Translations under genes and position numbers: made by a program | Shown here: positions 8,822-16,290 of the stretch, piece after piece | Layout: every line of letters begins with the position of its first letter | Numbering within the stretch: position 1 is the first letter of the stretch | Notes under the pieces: generated by a model | Databases searched by the model: none | What the model saw: only the letters and a program-made list of their open reading frames with translations | What the model was told of the DNA's origin: nothing | Assembly: GCA_000969725.1 (NCBI GenBank) | Contig: JXSR01S073620.1 | Direction: 5' to 3' (one strand) | Length of the DNA: 26,776 bases | DNA from: Ophiothrix spiculata | Taxonomy: Eukaryota > Echinodermata > Ophiuroidea > Amphilepidida > Ophiotrichidae

Positions 8822-9074
8822 ATCTTGCTATTGGTTCACCTTATGAAAACGATGGTGAGGGCGCCGTATACATCTACCACGGCTCAGAAGATGGTGTCAA
8901 ACAGCCTGAGACGCAGAAGATAGCGCCCTCAGACCTGCCAGACGTGCCAGGAGTGGATCGCTTGTTTAATTACACGTTTGGTTACTCCATGGCAGGAGGT
9001 ATTGACCTAGACGGGAACGATTATCCAGAGTTGGTTGTTGGTGCTTTTGAAAGAGATTCTGTCATAACAATCAG
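8822..9074 (+). CDS. Integrin alpha exon 5: blades 6 and 7 with third cation loop
   Basis: The acceptor is ATCTCCTGTTCATCCAG ending at 8821 and the donor GTGAGT starts at 9075. Entry phase is 1 and exit phase 2. The peptide starts DLAIGSPYENDGEG, followed by AVYIYHGSEDGV, a linker, and FGYSMAGGIDLDGNDYPELV with VGAFERDSVITI. The loop DLDGNDYPE is at residues 267-275. VYIYHGS and FGYS-x-x-G-x-D-x-DGN-x-YP are typical of the laminin-binding clade. NYT (residues 255-257) is a potential N-glycosylation site. The final AG pairs with the first A of either exon 6a or 6b to give arginine. Confidence 0.96.
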
Positions 9075-9691
9075 GTGAGTTGAATGTTGGATTGCAATGT
9101 TTATTTCCGTTGTAAAATGTTACATATTTCTTTACCGTCTGGGGGAGGGAAGGGGTGTATTCACTTTTGTCAGGGTATGTGTGTCACTAAGGAGTTGAGT
9201 AAACCCTGATCCATTAAGTTATTTTCAAAAGACTTCTGTTTAAAAGTTGATATTTTAACCTGTTTTGAACTCCATGACAGTATCTTCAGATGAGGGAGGG
9301 TTACTGGGACCAAAATGCTCAACTGTCTACTGCCCATCCCAAGTTTGGGGCAGCTGTTGTTCATGTTAAACCTAAAAACTTATTTTTGTTCATGTCAAAC
9401 CTTGCAAAAACTTAACAGAAGTTGTAAAAAACATGTTAAAAATCAATTGTACTGTTTCTTTATTATGTTTCTTCAGATATTAATTAATATGTATTCTGTA
9501 TCAGATATAAAGTGATATGATGTGCATGAGTGTTGGAATGCCATTAATTTATGATTGATTGACATTTCTGATTGATACCCAAAGTTTTGTGCTTATTCTG
9601 TTGGCATAATAAGCTTGTAATAAACTAAATACATATTTAATCTGTAGGCTTCTCCAATTATATAGTACCACCAACTCTTGAGCTGAACTTA
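9075..9691. other. Intron 5, first part: no gene or clear repeat
   Basis: T-rich intron with a purine-rich patch near 9140-9155 (GGGGGAGGGAAGGGG). The open frames at 9170-9364 (minus) and 9315-9515 (plus) show no family resemblance or codon-like structure and are not reported as genes. Confidence 0.5.
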
Positions 9692-9971
9692 GGGCCAAAA
9701 ACCATAGTGGCCTTTAAACAAAATTTTCACTGCCGAGCATTTTGGTCGTGACGTCAAAATGAAGAGTGACTTCAAATAAAATAACTTCAACACCGAGATG
9801 AGACCAAATAAAATTTTGCACTATATTGCACATGTGTTGAATTGCCCAATACATTGCCTCAAATGTTTGTTACTGATTTATTCTTTAAATTTGATCGCAA
9901 ATATTTGGTGACGTCACGACCAAATGTTTGGTAGCAAAAATTTCGGTGGAAGGCCGACTATGGTTTGGCCC
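9692..9971. mobile_element. MITE, ATAGTCGGCC family, copy 2, with TGACGTCA words in both arms
   Basis: The left end GGGCCAAAAACCATAG is the reverse complement of the right end CTATGGTTTGGCCC with one extra A. The arms continue through AACAAAATTTTC and the ACCAAATGTTTGGT-type core. Each arm carries the palindrome TGACGTCA (about 9749-9756 and 9909-9916), the consensus for CREB/ATF binding. No ORF. Confidence 0.8.
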
Positions 9972-10576
9972 TTACATTTGAAACAAATTGGATTTGAGCA
10001 AACATGTTTTCACTGTAAACAAATACTGTGATTCATCATTGTTGAATTCGTGCACCAATGCAGCCTTATGTTGATGCAATTTGTTGTGATTTTGATCTGT
10101 TAGTCAACTACAAAAATTACAGTTCTACTTTTGAAACTCCAAATTTTGTTACTAGGCATCGCTGTGCTGTTTGGTCACTATTGGATTTACATGCAAGTAG
10201 CTAGATGTTATTTTGAAAAAGCTCAAAAGATGATTATAAGAAAAGAATAAAGAAAACAAAAGACAGAATATCAACTTCTCTCCACATAAACTCTTAGTTG
10301 TGCCCTTAAATTGTTTAAAAAGTTGAGTCCAGTAGTTTGTAAAATGTTCCAGTGACAAAATAATATTGATTGATGGTTATTTTTTTGGAGTGTAACCAAA
10401 TTTGTGGTACCAAATTGTGGTACAAATGAACATCAACATCTCTTGAATTTTCAACTTGTATGGTCGGTAGTTGCATTAACACTCTCATCAGAACAAATTA
10501 TATGAGATTATGATAATTTTTGATGACATCAATTAAGGTAACATGATATCATTGGAGTCAATTTGACCAGCTAAGG
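9972..10576. other. Intron 5, middle: nothing recognisable
   Basis: AT-rich single-copy-looking sequence without ORFs of interest, inverted repeats or tandem repeats that I could detect. Confidence 0.45.
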
Positions 10577-10887
10577 TTAGGCTTGGCGTCCAAAGACATT
10601 CGCTCACCTGACTGACATTCGCTCACCCAACAAAAAAAATCCACTCCAACAGGAAGCGACATTCACTTAACAAATTTCACAACATTCGAGATCGCTCCGT
10701 ACATGATTGGGTTTGTTTATTCAATAATCATAGCACTACAACATGCAAGAGTGACATATTTGCTTTCATCGATTGAAAGGATGTTTGCGAAATGAGACAC
10801 ACACTCCGTTCTAGCGAATAAATCAGAGCAAATATCAAGAGCGAATGCCATTTGGCCAAGCGAATATCTTTGGATGCCAAGCCTTAT
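10577..10887. mobile_element. MITE, AGGCTTGGCGTCC family, copy 1
   Basis: The left end TTAGGCTTGGCGTCCAAAG, followed by ACATTCGCTCACC, is matched in reverse complement by GCGAATATCTTTGGATGCC and AAGCCTTA at the right end. About 310 bp, no ORF. A second copy with the same ends is at 18644-18920. Near the left end the word GACATTCGCTCACC is itself doubled. Confidence 0.8.
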
Positions 10888-11055
10888 AAAATCTTCACTA
10901 TGACAATAATTTCAGATTGCAAGCATGATTACAAAAATGTTGGTGTGTTTAACAACCAAATTTAACATTCTGAACCCAGCCTTACATGTATCTGATGTGA
11001 CATGTTAATTTGCATGCTGGCATGAGTTTTATTCCATTGTATTTTCCCAATCCAG

Positions 11056-11163
11056 AGGGCGTCCTATTGTTAGCATTGTTGCATCTCTAAAGTCCAGCCT
11101 CAAGAATGACAGTCTGGATGCTAATGCTACTAATTGTAAATACAAGGGACAGTCAGCTATATG
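11056..11163 (+). CDS. Integrin alpha exon 6a: propeller-thigh junction, version a
   Basis: The acceptor is TTTTCCCAATCCAG ending at 11055 and the donor GTAAGT starts at 11164. Entry and exit phases are both 2, with 108 nt (36 codons). With the preceding AG it reads RGRPIVSIVASLKSSL, then KNDSLDANATNCKYKGQSAI, ending TG, which becomes TGT (Cys) with exon 7. The R-x-RP-I-V phrase and the single Cys match the end of blade 7 and start of the thigh in integrin alphas. NDS and NAT are potential glycosylation sites. A different exon of identical length and phase follows at 11857-11964, so this is one of two alternative versions. Its 3' two-thirds plus donor are re-copied downstream. Confidence 0.93.
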
Positions 11164-11588
11164 GTAAGTATCTAACATGACCTAGGCCTAGCCTAGAGTA
11201 AGGCAGCTATAAGGTGCATGCCTAGCCTAGAGTCCAGCCTCAAGAATGACAGTCTTGATGCTAATGCTACTAACTGTAACTTCAAAGGACAGTCAGCTAT
11301 ATGGTAAGTTTGTATAGGTTGACCTAGGCTTAGCCTAGCGTAGAGTCAGGCAGCTATAAGGTGAATGCCTAGCCTAGAGTCCAGCCTCAAGAATGACAGT
11401 CTTGATGCTAATGCTACTAACTGTAACTACAAAGGACAGTCAGCTATATGGTAAGTGTATAGGTCGACATAGGCCTAGCCCAGCCTAGGCACATGCAACT
11501 ATTAGGTGCATGCCTAGCCTAAAATCCAACCTTAAGAATGACAGTATGGATGCCATAATGCTACCAACTGTAACTACAAAGGACAGTC
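11091..11588 (+). repeat. Array of exon 6a 3' ends with donor: exon plus three copies, unit 140-147 bp
   Basis: The segment AGTCCAGCCTCAAGAATGAC at 11091 recurs at 11231, 11378 and, diverged, 11523. Copies 2 and 3 run unbroken into GGACAGTCAGCTATATG and an intact GTAAGT donor (11304 and 11451). Copy 4 is diverged and loses the end. The first 35 bases of the exon are missing from every copy. Instead each is preceded by GCCTAGCCTAG without a pyrimidine tract, so the copies have donors but no credible acceptor. Reading through from exon 6a gives TGG TAA, a stop at the junction. Confidence 0.88.
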
Positions 11589-11856
11589 TGGCATTTGTTT
11601 TCTTGATTTGAAGATTTTTTGTTCAAAATATCCTCCAAATTTTATTCTTCTTCAACCTGATTCGAGTGATTTTTCGTAATAATACACAGTGGATACCCCA
11701 TTCTCAGCTTGTTGTTTGAGTGAAGATACTAACAATGTACGTGGCATGGAAACACTGACATGTGTGGGGTGCATATATGCATGAAAAAATATCCACAAAA
11801 ACCTGCTTTATCTGAGCATTTGATAATATCAAAGGCCTTTTATGACCCACCAACAG

Positions 11857-11964
11857 AGGGCGTCCTATAGTGCACATTGAAGCGGTGGTCAATTCTTCTA
11901 AGCCGACACTTGATCCAGATATCTTTGACTGTGAAACTAAAATTGATGGCAAAGACACAGTGTG
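11857..11964 (+). CDS. Integrin alpha exon 6b: propeller-thigh junction, version b
   Basis: The acceptor is TATGACCCACCAACAG ending at 11856 and the donor GTGAGT starts at 11965. Like exon 6a it has 108 nt and enters and leaves in phase 2. It reads RGRPIVHIEAVVNSSKPT, then LDPDIFDCETKIDGKDTV and TG. The start RGRPIV-x-I, the single central Cys and the end match exon 6a, but most other residues differ. The two exons therefore encode alternative sequences for the same structural piece. If both were included, the TG of 6a would meet the A of 6b and give TGA. The acceptor's pyrimidine tract is weaker than that of 6a. NSS is a potential glycosylation site. Confidence 0.9.
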
Positions 11965-12787
11965 GTGAGTAGATATGGAGTGTGAGCAAGCTCTTTGGTA
12001 CAGTTATTAGTAATTAGCTATACATTTCATATGCGAGTGATAATGTCCGTATCAAAATACTGTTTAGTGTCTGAAAAGGTAGTTAATTACAGACCATTTT
12101 GGACCTGTGGTTAGATCAACAGTTCTCATCAGGTGATCTGCAGAACAAACCTGGTCTGCCAACTGCAGTACTCATGGCCAACTGATTATGTTTTATCATC
12201 CCTGAAGATGCAGATAGCACACAAAATTAAAAGTGTAATGGCCCTCAGGTATGGGTCTTTGAAATGAATTTGAGGCAATGACCGACCCATGGGAAAATAT
12301 GGTCAAGATCCCCACAAGAACCCTTCAAGATAGACCATTGGACTTGTAATTGACAATTGACTGGTTGCCTTGTCCTCTGCTCATTTAAACCCTAAAATTA
12401 AAAGTTTGCTAAGCAGGCTCAAAATGCTATGGTGCACCAGGGCAATTAGCCCCTACTTTTCACAAAAAAGCCCTGGTGAGTAAAATCAGTCTACGGAAAA
12501 ATGCACTACTGGGGCAATTTTTGGCAGTGTTTGTTGGAAATAGCCCCGGTAGACCTAAAAAATATTGTGACCCCTGCATAGTTTTGTATGTATAAATTCT
12601 CACTATCGAAGTATGGAGAACTACTTCTCCTACAATACCTTAAACTACTCAATGTCCATAAGCCTAATATATGACATTTTCAGATGTACTACATAAATGT
12701 GGCAAAACCTCTTTCATTTTTTGCCCAGTTCAGTTCAAACATACAATGCTCAGAATAATTTTCCTTGTTTTTTATCTCTTTACACAG
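11965..12787. other. Intron between exon 6b and exon 7: one hairpin, otherwise nothing
   Basis: A short inverted pair, CACCAGGGC at 12435 and GCCCTGGTG ending at 12478, marks a possible foldback. No ORF or family resemblance. The intron ends in the strong acceptor TTTTTTATCTCTTTACACAG at 12768-12787. Confidence 0.5.
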
Positions 12788-12852
12788 TTTTGATGTCTGG
12801 GTAGAGATGCAACAGTTTTCTAGGTCCGAGTTTTTTGATGAGCAAACTTTAG
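12788..12852 (+). CDS. Integrin alpha exon 7, array copy 1: thigh domain
   Basis: The acceptor TATCTCTTTACACAG ends at 12787 and the donor GTGAGT starts at 12853. It has 65 nt, entry phase 2, exit phase 1. With TG from either exon 6 version it reads CFDVWVEMQQFSR, then SEFFDEQTL, and a final G that joins AC of exon 8 to give Asp. This matches the conserved C-F-x-V strand of the thigh. It is the first of a head-to-tail array of near-identical exons and has by far the best pyrimidine tract. Confidence 0.9.
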
Positions 12853-12891
12853 GTGAGTTCCCCCAGGGGGTGCTAATATCTTTTAACACAG

Positions 12892-12956
12892 CTTTGATGT
12901 CTGGGTAGAGATGCAACAGTTTTCTAGGTCTGAATTCTTTGATGAGCAAACTTTAG
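12892..12956 (+). CDS. Exon 7, array copy 2
   Basis: The acceptor TATCTTTTAACACAG ends at 12891 and the donor GTGAGT starts at 12957. It is again 65 nt in the same phases. The first base is C, not T, but TGC still encodes Cys, and the peptide is identical to copy 1. The intron separating it from copy 1 is only 39 nt, probably too short to be spliced, so copies 1 and 2 are not expected in one mRNA. Joining them directly would in any case shift the frame to a stop within six codons. Confidence 0.75.
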
Positions 12957-12995
12957 GTGAGTTCCCCCAGGGGGTGCTACTATCTTTTGACACAG

Positions 12996-13017
12996 CTTTG
13001 ATGTCTGGGTAGAGATG
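12996..13017 (+). CDS. Exon 7, array copy 3, interrupted by the assembly gap
   Basis: The acceptor TTTTGACACAG ends at 12995. The visible 22 bases read CTTTGATGTCTGGGTAGAGA plus TG, identical to copy 2, before the run of N. Confidence 0.7.
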
Positions 13018-13152
13018 NNNNNNNNNNNNNNNNNNNNNNNNNNNNNNNNNNNNNNNNNNNNNNNNNNNNNNNNNNNNNNNNNNNNNNNNNNNNNNNNNNN
13101 NNNNNNNNNNNNNNNNNNNNNNNNNNNNNNNNNNNNNNNNNNNNNNNNNNNN
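13018..13152. other. Assembly gap of 135 N inside the exon 7 array
   Basis: The gap lies within a nearly perfect tandem repeat and has an array unit on each side, which is the usual place for an assembler to fail. The true length may be zero, one or many more units. Confidence 0.95.
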
Positions 13153-13169
13153 TGATGAGCAAACTTTAG
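13153..13169 (+). CDS. Exon 7, array copy after the gap, 3' end only
   Basis: The 17 bases TGATGAGCAAACTTTAG followed by GTGAGT at 13170 are the 3' end of another exon 7 copy; its start is in the gap. Confidence 0.7.
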
Positions 13170-13208
13170 GTGAGTTCCCCCAGGGGGTGCTACTATCTTT
13201 TGACACAG

Positions 13209-13273
13209 CTTTGATGTCTGGGTAGAGATGAAGCAGTTTTCTAGGTCCGAGTTTTTTGATGAGCAAACTTTAG
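13209..13273 (+). CDS. Exon 7, last array copy
   Basis: The acceptor TCTTTTGACACAG ends at 13208 and the donor GTGAGT starts at 13274, followed by unique intron sequence (TTCTGGAAGGG). It has 65 nt in the same phases. AAG replaces CAA, so the peptide differs from copy 1 by one Gln-to-Lys change (EMKQFSR). This is the only visible coding difference among the complete copies. Confidence 0.75.
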
Positions 13274-13739
13274 GTGAGTTTCTGGAAGGGAAGGCTACTC
13301 CAGCATAATTATCTAAGGAAGTACGCCTAAGAAAAACAGTTTGGTTTTACATATGAATACTTATATTTTTTTGAAATACAATTGTGACCATTTTTACAAA
13401 ATTCCAATTATACATTAACATGTTTTCATTTTGAGCTATACAGAGCAAAATGCTCATTAAATGTCATATCCTGATCAGTATCCCCTCTTAGGTTTTTGCG
13501 TATCTTCCAACTTGATCAATTTTGTCAAAGTTGAGGAGATGTTTGTGCCCAAATCACGGGCTGAGGCTATCTTTAGAAACCTGTTATACCATTTTTTCCT
13601 TGCTCCTTCACCAATGGCACGCCATACAGCTTCAGCAGGAACACTGCTCCTGACAGAATTTTGTCCGCTCTGTGACTTATCTGTTAATATGTGATGACAT
13701 AAATCTGCTACTTCTACTTCTACGTTAATAATCAGCAGG
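13274..13739. other. Start of intron 7: nothing recognised
   Basis: The first 200 bases are AT-rich. The stretch 13480-13700 is richer in G+C and open on both strands (minus-strand pieces such as VPAEAVWRAIGEGARKKWYN), which may mark an old retroelement, but I cannot name a family. Confidence 0.35.
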
Positions 13740-14075
13740 ATCCATATGTTTGGACGTAAATGCCGATACTCTGGTTCCTAGAGTTGATGACGTATTTTGA
13801 CGTACGGTCACGGTTGCCGGGGAAGGTTCCCCTACTCTTTTTGAACGGCCGTAGCCTAGCCCGTGACATTCTTTTACATCCGACAGTGTGTCAGGAACAC
13901 TTCAGATGGGACCGACGGCTACTTGCTTCGTGCCCTCCGAAGCACGAAGCAAGTAGAGTAAAGTTTCTTGCTTAGGGAAACAAGGAGACGTGCCGGGACC
14001 GGGGCTCGACCCCACGACAGATGTACTTCATATGATTACGAGTCCAACGCTCTAACCACTCGGCCACGCTCCCCT
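13740..14075 (-). mobile_element. tRNA-derived SINE with a hairpin in its body
   Basis: On the minus strand the head starts near 14075 with GGAGCGTGGCCGAGTGGTTA, an excellent A box, then GTTGGACTCGTAATC and the B box GGGTCGAGCCCCGG near 14015. The anticodon stem does not pair properly, so this is a tRNA-derived SINE and not a tRNA gene. The body contains a perfect 15-bp inverted repeat, CTACTTGCTTCGTGC (13919-13933) and its complement (13942-13956). G+C is clearly higher than in the flanks. The 3' boundary is uncertain. Confidence 0.75.
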
Positions 14076-14133
14076 CTATTGCTATTGCTCTGCTTCAGAT
14101 ATAGATCTTATTTGCCATTGTATATTTGTATGA

Positions 14134-14468
14134 GGTATGTGGACATTTACTTTCAGATTATGGCCGAAACCATAGACGGCCTCCAAGCAAAATTTCCCCT
14201 ATCAAACATTTGGTTGTGATGCCACCAAATATTTCCAATCGAATTTAAAGTATAAACGGGTAACAAACATTTGGTCCAATGTATATGGCAATTCAATAAC
14301 ATGTACAATCTAGCGCAAAATTTTATTTGGTCTCAACTCGTTTTTGAAGTTATTTTGTTTTGAGTCACTCATCATTTTGACATCACGACCAAATGTTTGG
14401 TAGGGAAAATTTTGTTTGGAGGCCATCTATGGTTTCAACAATAGTCTGAAAGTAAATGTCCACATACC
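14134..14468. mobile_element. MITE, ATAGTCGGCC family, copy 3, with extended 24-bp perfect outer arms
   Basis: The inner part (about 14165-14432) runs from GAAACCATAGACGGCCTCC to GGAGGCCATCTATGGTTTC and carries the ACCAAATGTTTGGT core. Outside it, positions 14134-14157 and 14445-14468 form a perfect 24-bp inverted repeat (beginning GGTATGTGGACATTTAC). Either this subfamily has longer ends or it sits inside a second palindromic element. No ORF. Confidence 0.8.
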
Positions 14469-14809
14469 ACATACTTTGTGTAGTGAATAAAAGATACAAT
14501 TTATTGTTTTGCCTGTCATCTATAGTCTTTTATTGCAGAAGCACCCATTAGTCAAAATAATGTATGCCCATCCATTTTGAGATGATAGATGACCGGCAAA
14601 CCAGATAAATCATATCTTTTATTCTCATTCTTTGTCACAAATTTTAGTCATTTTAAAATCAAGAATGAAGTCAATTATTTTGCAAAAAACAATAGACATC
14701 ATGATTGGAAAAGTACACACCCCTGTTGAAACATAAAATATACCAAATCTAGTAGAGCGGTAACCGTCTGATGTGTGCATATCTTTACCTCACGTTGTGA
14801 TTTTCAATG
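14469..14809. other. Intron 7, unassigned part
   Basis: No gene is seen. TTTGCCTGTCATCTATAGTC (about 14507) and ATGATAGATGACCGGCAAAC (about 14580) form an imperfect inverted pair around 100 bases, so another small foldback may lie here. Confidence 0.4.
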
Positions 14810-15162
14810 CACAGCTCATTGTATTTAACGCTGTGTCATAATGGATAGCCAAAAGGGTGTTTGTCATCTAGCGGGACAGTGCAGGAAGGTTCAAGCCCTG
14901 CTAGTGTCAATGTGTTGTGAACCTGGGCAAATCACTTTATAACCTTGTGTTGTGAACCTGGGCAAATCACTTTATAGCCTTGTTGACCCGAGTGCATTGT
15001 GGAGCTTTTTTGGGAATATCACAACCTGAGTGCTGATAGGTCTGTGCCTTTGGTCATTGGCTGCAAGTGTCCTAGTGTATGGGAAAATGGTTTTGATGTT
15101 TTTCTTGTTATGGCATAATTGTAATGGCCAGTGCTTTGTAACCACTGGAAAAGGTGCAATAT
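14810..15162 (+). mobile_element. tRNA-derived SINE with degenerate body
   Basis: The head resembles a tRNA: ATGGATAGCC near 14842 and the B box GGTTCAAGCCCTGC near 14888. It is followed by GTGTTGTGAACCTGGGCAAAT with CACTTTATA, a phrase I know from tRNA-derived SINE bodies of marine invertebrates (family not certain). The stretch CTTGTGTTGTGAACC and what follows is duplicated (14919 and 14945). The tail ends near GGTGCAATATAA, where another inverted-repeat element begins. Confidence 0.6.
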
Positions 15163-15300
15163 AAGGCCCGGTCCAGACTCCACTATCGTATAGAATATTT
15201 TACTGTGTGTTTTATTCAATGTCCTATGTCATTTTGTCTTCAGCATAGAATATTCTTTGCAAAATATTCTATACGATAGTGAAGTCTGGACCGGGCCTAA
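15163..15300. mobile_element. Short MITE with long terminal inverted repeats
   Basis: AGGCCCGGTCCAGACTCCAC at the left and GTGAAGTCTGGACCGGGCCT at the right are inverted. The pairing continues inwards through TATCGTATAGAATATTTT, giving arms of nearly 40 bp around a spacer of about 50 bp. Total 138 bp, no ORF. It abuts the end of the SINE. Confidence 0.85.
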
Positions 15301-15543
15301 ATGCTGGAATTATTATTAGTTTATAGTAAAATCAACCTCAGTGGCTAAGAATTTGTTTTTATTTATTCAATTCTTCACATATTTCATTACAACGGTCTTC
15401 AAAGTATTTTCTTCCATATTACTTTCACTTCTACTGCCTAAGATTGTGAACTTTTTTTATGTATGTTAGTATCAATATTTTTTCTTTTTAATATTTCACT
15501 ATCAATATTTTGTTTCAATATATCAATCTTTTTTTCATTTTAG

Positions 15544-15716
15544 ACGTTGTCTTCTCTATTGATGCCGAAGCTGAACGACTCACAGAATTGCGCAAACCGT
15601 CGAGAGTGATATTTGAGAAAACAGGGAATTATGAAATTAAAGATCAGGAGCTAACGTTACTACCGTTGTATGAGGAAAGAGCAGTGCAGAGTGAACGGTT
15701 TAAAGTTATCATACAG
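15544..15716 (+). CDS. Integrin alpha exon 8: thigh domain
   Basis: The acceptor is TCTTTTTTTCATTTTAG ending at 15543 and the donor GTACTG starts at 15717. Entry phase is 1 (G+AC gives Asp) and exit phase 0. The peptide reads DVVFSIDAEAERLTELRKPS, RVIFEKTGNYEIKDQELTLL, then ERFKVIIQ. The phrase E-A-E-R...SRV-x-F...QELTL is close to the alpha-6 thigh. The donor is unusual: its TACTG is also the first base run of an inverted-repeat element. Confidence 0.93.
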
Positions 15717-15717
15717 G

Positions 15718-15932
15718 TACTGTATAAGTGGTATTTTTCGTGCTACATTTATTTTTCGCGCTTTTCGCGCAAAATGAGATTAAGAAATTAAGCGAAAGTT
15801 AATGTGGATTGTTGTTAATGGAATTCTATACTCGGACAATGTTCATTTGGGCGGGAAAAAAAACGCGCAAAAAGGACCAAAATTGGCTGAGCGCGAAAAT
15901 TACTGAGCGCGGAAATATTGGCCTTTACAGTA
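15718..15932. mobile_element. TACTGTA-ended MITE starting inside the exon 8 splice donor
   Basis: TACTGTATAAGTGG at the left and GGCCTTTACAGTA at the right form imperfect terminal inverted repeats of 215 bp. The interior has CGCG-rich words (TTTTTCGCGCTTTTCGCGC, GAGCGCGGAAATATTGGCC) typical of a family I have seen widely in invertebrate genomes. The element begins at the T of the exon 8 donor, so the +2 to +6 donor bases are transposon sequence. No ORF. Confidence 0.65.
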
Positions 15933-16136
15933 GGTCCCAGGGGGCACTAACATTGACAAGCGGCAATTGTGAAGTTCTTCTTCCACAAGCAAAGGTAATC
16001 CAGCGCACACATGCCATAGATGCCAATGTGTAAGTCATAATATGCATGCATACGAAACACACTATACCTGCTGCAGTTGAAAACAACATTATAGGTCAAT
16101 GTTAAAATCACCCATTGGATATGACAATAAACAAAC
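15933..16136. other. Intron 8 between two repeats: nothing recognised
   Basis: Short mixed sequence with TATGCATGCATA near 16040. No gene seen. Confidence 0.4.
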
Positions 16137-16290
16137 ATTTTTTATTCATTTATTTATTTTCCATCAAACAAACACAAAGAAACAAAGATGGAGGAGGCAC
16201 AACGATAAGCAAATGCCTGTAAAATTGTTGTGCCCCCTAACATTAAAAAACAGCAAAAAATTACTTTACGAACAAAAACAAATATAAAGC
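16137..16290 (-). mobile_element. 3' tail of a LINE-like element
   Basis: On the minus strand the sequence runs GGGGGCACAACAATTTTACA, then TATCGTTGTGCCTCCTCCATC, GTTTGATGGAAAATAAATAA and an A-rich ATGAATAAAAAA end at 16137. The GGCACAA / TTGTGCC pair forms a stem, and the TGGAAAATAAATAAATG end is the pattern of non-LTR 3' termini. The 5' part is missing. Confidence 0.55.

Larger units (their letters stand above)
12788..13273 (+). repeat. Tandem array of complete exon 7 copies, 104-bp unit, about five copies
   Basis: Each unit holds a 65-nt exon with its own acceptor and donor, and a 39-nt intron (12853-12891, starting GTGAGTTCCCCCAGGGGG and ending ACACAG). Copies are at 12788-12852, 12892-12956, 12996 into the gap, gap to 13169, and 13209-13273. 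Donor spacing across the gap (12956 to 13169) is 213 rather than 208, so the gap size is probably an estimate and the copy number uncertain. The units are almost identical, which points to recent expansion. The spacer contains the palindrome CCCCCAGGGGG. Confidence 0.92.

Noticed and set aside
11231..11450. Exon 6a copies 2 and 3 as additional alternative exons
   Set aside because: They lack the first 35 bases of the exon, have no polypyrimidine tract, and the only available AG puts the sequence out of frame with exon 5.
12689..13266. Minus-strand open frames across the exon 7 array
   Set aside because: They are antisense of the repeated exon and run through the N gap, so they are not genes.
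13985..14075. Functional tRNA gene (CGT anticodon reading) on the minus strand
   Set aside because: A and B boxes are good, but the anticodon stem pairs at too few positions and SINE body sequence follows. A tRNA-derived SINE fits better.
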